A stretch of DNA of 64,000 nt, from the NCBI GenBank assembly GCA_965242735.1, contig OZ251497.1:2356001-2420000 (forward strand), in the 5' to 3' direction. Shown one piece after another: positions 53,993-60,369 of the stretch. The position numbers were made by a program, and so were the translations under genes. Within the stretch, counting starts at the first letter, position 1, and every line of letters starts with the position of its first letter. The notes below the pieces were generated by a model that saw nothing but the letters and a program-made list of their open reading frames with translations, did not search any database and was not told the origin of the DNA. Source of the DNA: G958295645 sp965242735. Its GTDB lineage: Bacteria > Gemmatimonadota > Gemmatimonadetes > Longimicrobiales > Gaopeijiaceae.

Positions 53993-54081
53993 CGCGAGCG
54001 GGCCGTCGCGCCCAGTTCGGGCTGCGTGCAGGCGGGCTCGTCGCCCTAGGGATTCGGCCGCTAGCGCGAGCGCACGGTCGC
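53978..54081 (+). repeat. 72-bp-spaced copy of the barrel gene 3' end
   Basis: GGATTCGG(T/C)CGCTAGCGCGAGCG plus an imperfect CGGTCGC tail occurs at 53978 (covering the stop) and at 54050. The 40-odd bp between are unrelated. Another 19-bp tandem pair follows. Confidence 0.85.
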
Positions 54082-54129
54082 ACCGGCTCCATGTCGTCTT
54101 CGGCAGGCGAGCCAGCCTGTCCGGGCGGC

Positions 54130-54167
54130 GCCGGGCCGATTGACTCGAGCCGGGCCGATTGGCTAGA
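54130..54167 (+). repeat. 19-bp tandem duplication
   Basis: GCCGGGCCGATTG then CT and GA with two variable bases is present at 54130 and again at 54149, two units of 19 bp, in the gap before the DUF2911 gene. Confidence 0.75.
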
Positions 54168-54272
54168 TTCGGCCTCGCAACAGTCCGCAAAGCGGGCCGC
54201 GCCGGGACTCCGCCGCGCGCTCGTCCGCCTGCCCGAACGCCCGGAACGGAACAACCCGGCGAAAGCGAATTC

Positions 54273-54926
54273 ATGATGAAGAACGCTGTCCGCGCCCTGA
54301 CCCTTGCCGCCGTCGCCTGGGCGGGAGCCGCTTGCTCGCAAGCCCAAGACGCCCCGGGCGCTTCCGACGCTTCGGCGGCGACGGAGGCCTCCGCGACGAT
54401 GGTCGCTTCGGGCGCCGCCGAGGCGCAGGCCGCCTGCCACTTGCGGGCGGGCGACTTGGCTTCGCGCCCCAGTCCGCCCGACTCGGCGACGGCCGACATG
54501 GGAGGCGACCTCGTGAAGGTCTGCTACGGAGCGCCCTCGGCACGGGGAAGGCAGCTGGTGGGCGGCGACGCCCATCCCCACGGGACCCGCTGGCGGCTGG
54601 GCGCCAACGAGGCGACCTCCATCCACTTGCCCTTTGCCGCTTCGGTCGCGGGCGTAAGCGTGCCCGCCGGCTCCTATTCGCTCTACGCCGTCGTCGGCGA
54701 GGCGTCGTGGGACATCGTGGTGAACGGCGTCTCCGACCGCTGGGGCGTGCCGATCAACGACGAAGTGACGGCATCGGACGTGGGATCCGGCCAGGTGGCC
54801 GTCGCTCCCAACGAGCACGTCGAGACGCTGGCGATGGCCTTCGAGGACGTGACGGCCGACGCCGCCACGCTCGTGGTGACGTGGGAAGGCTACCGGGTGG
54901 ACATGCCCGTGCTGCGCGCGAACTAG
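54273..54926 (+). CDS. DUF2911-domain lipoprotein
   Basis: 217 aa. Lipoprotein signal MMKNAVRALTLAAVAWAGAAC, an Ala/Ser-rich spacer, then a DUF2911 domain (VKVCYGAPSARGRQL, GTRWRLGANEATSIHLPFAASVAGVSVPAGSYSLYAVVGEASWDIVVN). The domain is common in Bacteroidota and Gemmatimonadota; function unknown. ATG 54273 is chosen from the signal peptide, with GAAAGCGAA before it. Confidence 0.8.
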   Translation: MMKNAVRALTLAAVAWAGAACSQAQDAPGASDASAATEASATMVASGAAEAQAACHLRAGDLASRPSPPDSATADMGGDLVKVCYGAPSARGRQLVGGDAHPHGTRWRLGANEATSIHLPFAASVAGVSVPAGSYSLYAVVGEASWDIVVNGVSDRWGVPINDEVTASDVGSGQVAVAPNEHVETLAMAFEDVTADAATLVVTWEGYRVDMPVLRAN

Positions 54927-54950
54927 ACGGAGCCCGCGCGCCCGCGCGAG

Positions 54951-56192
54951 CTACTTGCCGCGCACCTTCACGTTGCCGGAACCGGTGTCCACCACGACCC
55001 GCCCGACGCCGTCGCCCAGCGTGCCGCGCAGGTAGCCGCGGCCGGACACGTCCACGAGCGCGCCGGGCGCGTCCACGCTGATGCGCCCGGAGCCCGTGTT
55101 CAGGCGAAGCTCGGCCCCGAGCTCGCTCGGCGCCACGAGCGTCACGCCGCCCGAGCCGGTGTCGACCAGCAGCCGTTCCACATCCGAGGCCAGCGACAAG
55201 TGGACGGCGCCGCTGCCCGTGTCGCATTCGACCCTGGACGCGGCGAGACCGTCGAAGCGAATGCGTCCGGAGCCCGTGTCCACGCGCAGGGTCTCCGCCG
55301 ACACGTCGCGCCCCTCCACGGCCCCCGATCCCGTGTCCACGTCGACCGCCCGCCCCGTCACCGCGTCCAAGCTCACGCCGCCCGATCCCGTGTCGACGCG
55401 CACGCTTCCGTCCACGTTCGCCACGGACACCGCGCCTGACCCGGTGTCCAAGTTCACGTCGCCCTCCACGTCCGTCACGCGGACGCGCCCAGCGCGGAGC
55501 TCGACGAGCAACCGTCCCTCCACGCCGCTTGCCGAGGCTTGCCCCACGCCGACGTACACGGCCACGTCGCCCCCCGGGGGGACGCGCACGATCAGGTCCG
55601 CATGGGCTTCCAGGCCTCGCCCCCGGCGGGAGACGTCCACGTGCCGACCGCCTCCTCCTCGTCCGAAGAACGTGCCGTCGTCGCGCACGCGCACGGTGGC
55701 GGAGCCGCCCCCGCCCCGGTACACGACGCGGTCGCCGGGATAGCGCACGCGAAGGGACTCCCTTCCCCGCGCGGTCCCCGTCTCGATTCGCAGCCGGTCC
55801 GCGTCGGCGCCGCCTCGAGCGACCTCGACGACGACGCCCGATCCGGTCCCCGGCACGACTTCCACCGTTCCCGCCAAGTTGTAGACGGACGCGACCCGCG
55901 AATCCAGGACGTGGCGCTCCTGGCCGGACGCCGGGCCCGCCGCTGCCCACCAGGCCAAGGCCGGCGTCAAGCCCGCGAGCGCCCAGGCGACGCGCTTGCG
56001 GCCCGCGCCCCGGCGCTCCGCGGCGGCCGCATGCACGGGGCGGGCGCCGCCTCCAGCCGCCTCCACGCGCTTGGCGACCACGTCCACGTCCTTCACGACG
56101 GACTTGCGCGGCGGCAATCCGGGGACTGCGGCGGTCCGCGCGAAGGACGGGCGGGCCAGGGCCAGGGCGAATTCGACAGGCTCTCGGAGCAT
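54951..56192 (-). CDS. DUF4097-type beta-helical repeat protein
   Basis: 413 aa. From about residue 220 to the end, eight successive turns each start (V/L/C)(D/N)TGSG, typical of DUF4097/adhesin-like beta-solenoids. Such proteins are seen near cell-surface or sigma-factor genes; function unknown. The unusual N-terminus (residues 1-66) precedes a hydrophobic stretch KRVAWALAGLTPALAWWAAAG that could be a late signal or anchor. ATG 56192 has AAAGGA upstream, so the extension is probably real. Part of it, VKDVDVVAKRVEAA, is nearly identical at DNA level to a methyltransferase at 63.8 kb. Confidence 0.72.
   Translation of the reverse strand: MLREPVEFALALARPSFARTAAVPGLPPRKSVVKDVDVVAKRVEAAGGGARPVHAAAAERRGAGRKRVAWALAGLTPALAWWAAAGPASGQERHVLDSRVASVYNLAGTVEVVPGTGSGVVVEVARGGADADRLRIETGTARGRESLRVRYPGDRVVYRGGGGSATVRVRDDGTFFGRGGGGRHVDVSRRGRGLEAHADLIVRVPPGGDVAVYVGVGQASASGVEGRLLVELRAGRVRVTDVEGDVNLDTGSGAVSVANVDGSVRVDTGSGGVSLDAVTGRAVDVDTGSGAVEGRDVSAETLRVDTGSGRIRFDGLAASRVECDTGSGAVHLSLASDVERLLVDTGSGGVTLVAPSELGAELRLNTGSGRISVDAPGALVDVSGRGYLRGTLGDGVGRVVVDTGSGNVKVRGK
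56056..56100 (-). repeat. Dispersed 45-bp segment, copy 1
   Basis: 32 bp beginning GCCGCCTCCACGCGCTTGGC, two mismatches, then CCTTCACGACG are shared with 63792-63836 (43 of 45 bases). Here it lies in the N-terminal extension of the DUF4097 gene. Confidence 0.9.
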
Positions 56193-56263
56193 GGTGATCC
56201 TTTCCGGATTGGAGCGGGCGGCATTGCGACGGCACCCCCTACGCGCAAACGGAAAAGCGTGTT

Positions 56264-57415
56264 TCACGGAGCGACGAGCGGCCGTTGCGACGGAAGCAGC
56301 GCCGCTTCGACGAGGCCGGCCACGTGCGCGGCGGCGTCGGGGGCCGCGGCGTCGAAGGCGGGCACGGGCCACGCCTCCTGCGGACGGTCGGTGACCGCGC
56401 AGACCACGCCGGCGCCCAGGGCGGCCGCCGGACCGAAGACGAATTCCGTCTGAGCCGCCGCCCGAAAGACCTCCACCTTGGGGACCTCGGCCGCCCGAAA
56501 TCCCTCGGCCACCACGATCTCGGCCTCGGCGAGGTGACGGACGAGCAACGCGTCGAGCATGGGCTCGGCGGGGCCGGGCCAATCACCCATGAGCGCGAAG
56601 CCGGCCGGTCCGGCGAGCAGCACGCGCTCGGCGCCGCCCTCGTGGCGGTGGCGCCAGGAATCGGTGCGGGGCGTGTCGAGCCGGAACTTGTGGCCGTGCT
56701 TGGCCGACATGACCCGCCGCCCTCTCGCCTTCAGCTCCGCGACCAGCCGCACCACGAACGTCGTCTTGCCGGAGTTCTTGTTGCCCACGACCGACACCGC
56801 GGGCGGCGGCAGGTCGCGAGGTTCGTTCACGCTCGCGAACGCGTCCGGCCCGGCGCCGACGTCGACGGTCGCGGGCCGAAGCTCGCGGGCGAACGCGCTT
56901 GCCGCTCTCCGTCCCTCGTCCAAGGCGCGGCTCGCCGCGTTCAGCGCCGACGCCGGATACGCCGCGCACAGGGGCTCGTCCGGCCGGCCCGGCCCGGCGT
57001 TGGGCACGACAGCCGACCGCCCTCCCGCCGCCCGCCACGCCAGCGCCAAGCGCCGCAACGCGTCTTCGCTCACCCAAGGCATGTCCACGGCCAGCGCCAG
57101 GACGCCGTCCATTTCCTCGTCGGCCGCCGCCCGCAGCGCCGTCTCGATGCCACCCAGCGGCCCGAGATCCGGCCGCCGGTCGGGGAGCACGCCGGCTCGT
57201 CCCGCAACCGCGTCTCCGGCGGGCCCGGCCCCTGCGGTCTCGATCGCCTCCGCGACCCTGCGGTCGTTCGCCACGACCACCACGCGCTCGCAGACCGCCG
57301 CCAGCCGGCCGAGGGCCACGCGCCAAAGCGGCCGCCCGTGCAGACGCGCCAGCGCCTTGGGCGATCCGAACCGCCGACTCCTTCCGCCGGCCAGCACGGC
57401 CCCCAGCAGCTTCAC
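56264..57415 (-). CDS. mobAB: MobA-MobB fusion, molybdenum cofactor nucleotidyl/GTP-binding protein
   Basis: 383 aa. Residues 1-200 are MobA: GAVLAGGRSRRFGSPKAL nucleotide loop, GPLGGIETAL and VDMPWVSEDAL; it joins GMP to molybdopterin to form the dinucleotide cofactor of formate dehydrogenase. Residues 205-383 are MobB: P-loop VVGNKNSGKTTFVVRLV and VVAEGFR. Fused MobA-MobB proteins are known in several bacteria. GTG 57415 overlaps the stop of a junction mini-ORF. Directly behind fdhD and opposite the dehydrogenase it serves. Confidence 0.92.
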   Translation of the reverse strand: MKLLGAVLAGGRSRRFGSPKALARLHGRPLWRVALGRLAAVCERVVVVANDRRVAEAIETAGAGPAGDAVAGRAGVLPDRRPDLGPLGGIETALRAAADEEMDGVLALAVDMPWVSEDALRRLALAWRAAGGRSAVVPNAGPGRPDEPLCAAYPASALNAASRALDEGRRAASAFARELRPATVDVGAGPDAFASVNEPRDLPPPAVSVVGNKNSGKTTFVVRLVAELKARGRRVMSAKHGHKFRLDTPRTDSWRHRHEGGAERVLLAGPAGFALMGDWPGPAEPMLDALLVRHLAEAEIVVAEGFRAAEVPKVEVFRAAAQTEFVFGPAAALGAGVVCAVTDRPQEAWPVPAFDAAAPDAAAHVAGLVEAALLPSQRPLVAP

Positions 57416-57588
57416 GTCTCCCCCGTCCCCAGCCGGTCCTTCCAGACGAGCGCCTGCCGGGGCGCGGCCCCGCGGGCCGGCAGCCTCAGGCCCCGCCCGT
57501 CTCCAGCCGGTCCGCCGCGACCGCCTCGCGCAGCCACGAAAGGCCCTGCTTCCAGCAACTTCACGCCCCGCCCGTCTCCAGCCGGTCC
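57411..57588 (-). repeat. Triplicated fdhD-3'/mobA-5' junction
   Basis: TCTCCAGCCGGTCC with its CCCGCCC flank and a TTCACG or CTCAGG end occurs at 57411-57439, 57484-57513 and 57559-57588, spaced 74 and 75 bp by the embedded TGA. The outer copies are the real mobA start and real fdhD stop; the middle copy has CTGA instead of GTGA. Confidence 0.88.
57412..57564 (-). CDS. fdhD/mobA junction mini-ORF, 50 codons (doubtful)
   Basis: Begins VKLLEAGPFV (MobA begins VKLLGAVLAG), reads through the middle junction copy and ends KDRLGTGET (FdhD ends DRLETGGA). Its GTG overlaps the fdhD stop and its TGA overlaps the mobA GTG. A loss of the middle GTGA would explain its double length. Confidence 0.38.
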   Translation of the reverse strand: MKLLEAGPFVAARGGRGGPAGDGRGLRLPARGAAPRQALVWKDRLGTGET

Positions 57589-58436
57589 AGCCCCTCGACG
57601 CGTTGCGCGCCCGCGTAGACGTTGTAGCCGCTCTGCTTCGCGAAGCCCACCAGGGTCATGTTGAAGCGCTTCGCGAAGTCCACCGCCAAGCTCGACGGCG
57701 CCCCCACGGCGACCACCATCGGCAACCCCGCCATGGCCGCCTTCTGGAGAATCTCGAACGAGGACCTGCCGGACACGACCAGTCCGGCGTCGGACGCCGG
57801 GAGCCGGCCCGACAGCGCCAGCGCCCCCACGACCTTGTCCACCGCATTGTGCCGCCCCACGTCTTCCCGCGCGAGCCGCACGCGGCCGTCGGGCGCGAAG
57901 AGGGCCGCCGCGTGGATGCCCCCCGTGCGCCCGAACACGCGTTGCGAGCGCCCGAGGGCGCCGGGCACCCCCCGCAGCGCCGCGTCGCTGATCCGAAATC
58001 CCGCGCCCACCGGCTTGCAGCCGCGCACCTCGACCGCGTCGAGCGACGCCTTTCCGCACACGCCGCAAGACGAGCCGACGTAGAAGCTGCGCACCGCTAC
58101 GGCCGGGTCGAAAGCGCTCGCATCGCGAAGCGTCACCGTCACGACGTTGTATTCCTGCGGACGCGCGCTACGGCAGTAGCGGACCCCGGCCACCGCCGCC
58201 GCGTCCGGAACGATCGCTTCCGTCAGCAGGAATCCGGCGGCCAGCTCGAAGTCGTCGCCCGGAGTGCGCATGGTCACGGCCACCGCATGCTCGCGCCCGC
58301 CGGCCCCCGGGGGCTCCTCGACCCGCACTTCGAGCGGCTCTTCGGCGGCGACGTGGTCCGCGCGCTCCCGAAGACGCTCCCCGCGCACCCGCCCGCAACG
58401 GACGCGCGTCGTCCTCCTCCGCCCGGTCGTGGCCAT
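57561..58436 (-). CDS. fdhD: Formate dehydrogenase accessory sulfurtransferase FdhD
   Basis: Transfers sulfur to the molybdenum cofactor, required for formate dehydrogenase activity. 291 aa. Conserved VGSSCGVCGK (catalytic CxxC), FELAAGFLLTEAIV, TGGIHAAALF, REDVGRHNAVDKVVGAL and SGRSSFEILQKAAMAGLP. ATG 58436 with GAGG upstream. Divergent from the dehydrogenase genes across 196 bp in which no clear promoter was seen. Confidence 0.95.
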   Translation of the reverse strand: MATTGRRRTTRVRCGRVRGERLRERADHVAAEEPLEVRVEEPPGAGGREHAVAVTMRTPGDDFELAAGFLLTEAIVPDAAAVAGVRYCRSARPQEYNVVTVTLRDASAFDPAVAVRSFYVGSSCGVCGKASLDAVEVRGCKPVGAGFRISDAALRGVPGALGRSQRVFGRTGGIHAAALFAPDGRVRLAREDVGRHNAVDKVVGALALSGRLPASDAGLVVSGRSSFEILQKAAMAGLPMVVAVGAPSSLAVDFAKRFNMTLVGFAKQSGYNVYAGAQRVEGLDRLETGGA

Positions 58437-58632
58437 GGCCGCCCTCGTTTCGCCTGTCTTCAGACCCCCGCCGGGGCCGGCGGCCGTCCTGTCCGCCGAG
58501 ATGTCCGAGGCCGGGTCGCCGCCCCGGAAACCGACGCCCCGGAGCCGGCGAGCGTCCCGCGCCCAGCCAACGTAGACGACGAGGGGCCGCCCCGCGACAA
58601 AGATCGCTTGCCCGGCCCCGCGAACGAAACAT

Positions 58633-60369
58633 ATGTTCATGCCTCCGATGCCAGCCGCAACCAACGACCAACTCGTGGCCCGCTGGAAGAACCGCCCGGC
58701 GCCGCTCCTGCCGCTCCTGCACGCCTTCCAGGAGCGGGACGGCCATCTGTCCAGGGAAGCGCTGCATGCCGTGTCCGCCGGGCTGAACATTCCCATCGCG
58801 GAGCTCTTCGGCACGGTCACGTTCTACCATCACTTCGCGCGCGACGCCCGCCAGGGGGCCCGCCTTCGCGTCTGCGACGGGCCGGCGTGCCGGCTCGCCG
58901 GAGCCGCAGATCTCATGGAGGAACTCCGCGCCGGCGGCCGCGACGCCGCCTCCATGCCGTGCCCGGGCCGCTGCGACGCGCCGATTCCGGTGATCTTCGG
59001 CGGCGCCGTGCTGACGGGCCTGCCCGGCGGGTCCCTGCGGAGCTTGGCGTCGCCGTTGCCTCCGGATCCGCCGGCGGGCGCCGAGGAATGCGTCTTTGCG
59101 GGAATTCGCGCACCCGGCAGGGCCGGCTTGGAGACCTACCGCGGCCACGGGGGCTACCAAGCGCTGGCCAGGACCTTGGCGGAGACGACGCCGGAGCAGC
59201 TGATCGACCAAATCGACGACAGCGGCTTGGCCGGGCGGGGCGGCGCCGGCTTTCCGACCGGCCGCAAGTGGCGGGCCGTGCTGGAAGCGCCGGGGACGCC
59301 CAAGACCGTCGTGTGCAACGCGGACGAAGGCGAGCCCGGCTGCTTCAAGGACCGCGCGCTCATGGACTACGACCCCCATGCGCTGCTGGAGGGGATGGCG
59401 CTGGCCGGGTACGCGACCGGGGCGGAGCGCGGGTTCGTCTACCTCCGCTACGAGTATCCCGGCGTCGCGGACGTCCTCGAGACGGCGATCGCCGAGGCGG
59501 AGGAAGCCGGGCTGCTGGGGCGAGACATCCTCGGCAGCACGTTCTCGTTTCGCGTCCTGGTGCGGCGAGGCGCGGGCGCGTACGTCTGCGGCGAAGAGAC
59601 CTCGCTGCTCAACTCCCTGGAGGGCCGCCACCCCTTCCCCCGCAACCGCCCGCCCTTCCCCGTCGAACAGGGATACGAAGATCTGCCGACGGCGGTGAAC
59701 AACGTCGAGACCCTGGCCTCGGTCCCGCCGATCGTGGCTCGCGGCCCCGGCTGGTACCGGTCCCTCGGGCGGGGCGAGCACGCCGGGACCAAGGTCATGA
59801 GCGTGTCCGGAGACGTGCGCAGGCCGGGCAACTACGAGGTCCCCATCGGGCTGCCGCTGGCGGAGCTCCTGCACGACTGGTGCGGCGGGCCGCCCCGGGG
59901 CCGAGAGTTCCAGGCCGCGACCATGGCCGGCCTGTCCGGCGGCTTCCTGGGAGCGCGAGACTTCGACGCGACCCTCGACGAGCCTTCCTTGCGGGCGCGC
60001 GGAAGCTTCTTGGGCGCGGGCGGCGTGATCGTGTTCGACGATTCTCGCGACATGGTCGCCGCCACGCGAAACGCGATGGAGTTCTTCGCCGACGAGTCCT
60101 GCGGGAAATGCTTCCCATGCCGGATCGGCACTCAGCGCTTGGCCGAGCGTCTGGGCGGCCAAGGACCGGCCGCGTTCGGCGAATGGGCGGCCGAAGTCGC
60201 GGACATCGGCAAGACGATGAAGGAAACCAGCGCCTGCGGCCTGGGCCAAGCGGCCCCCCTGCTCACGGAGAGCCTGTTGCGGTACTTTCCCCAACGAGCG
60301 CGGGAACGACTGGAGGACGGATGGACAAAGCAAGGCCCGGCCGAAACGGCTCGCCCAGGCACGCGATGA
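58633..60369 (+). CDS. FdsG-FdsB (NuoE-NuoF) fusion, NAD+-reducing diaphorase subunit
   Basis: 578 aa. Residues 1-150 form the NuoE/FdsG thioredoxin-like [2Fe-2S] domain with Cys81, 86, 110 and 114. Residues 150-578 form NuoF/FdsB: FMN loop GRGGAGFPTGRKW, NADH region DEGEPGCFKDR and EYPGV, SLBB-like part, and 4Fe-4S cysteines 490, 493, 496 (ESCGKCFPC) and 535 (SACGLG). It passes electrons from formate to NAD+. Separate fdsG and fdsB genes are the common form. ATG 58633 is used; ATG 58648 is possible. The stop overlaps the fdhA ATG. Confidence 0.9.
   Translation: MFMPPMPAATNDQLVARWKNRPAPLLPLLHAFQERDGHLSREALHAVSAGLNIPIAELFGTVTFYHHFARDARQGARLRVCDGPACRLAGAADLMEELRAGGRDAASMPCPGRCDAPIPVIFGGAVLTGLPGGSLRSLASPLPPDPPAGAEECVFAGIRAPGRAGLETYRGHGGYQALARTLAETTPEQLIDQIDDSGLAGRGGAGFPTGRKWRAVLEAPGTPKTVVCNADEGEPGCFKDRALMDYDPHALLEGMALAGYATGAERGFVYLRYEYPGVADVLETAIAEAEEAGLLGRDILGSTFSFRVLVRRGAGAYVCGEETSLLNSLEGRHPFPRNRPPFPVEQGYEDLPTAVNNVETLASVPPIVARGPGWYRSLGRGEHAGTKVMSVSGDVRRPGNYEVPIGLPLAELLHDWCGGPPRGREFQAATMAGLSGGFLGARDFDATLDEPSLRARGSFLGAGGVIVFDDSRDMVAATRNAMEFFADESCGKCFPCRIGTQRLAERLGGQGPAAFGEWAAEVADIGKTMKETSACGLGQAAPLLTESLLRYFPQRARERLEDGWTKQGPAETARPGTR

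Noticed and set aside
52751..54499. Minus-strand frame of 582 codons spanning the TPR/OMP gap and DUF2911
   Set aside because: Arg/Pro-rich, covers repeats and a gene with a lipoprotein signal on the other strand.
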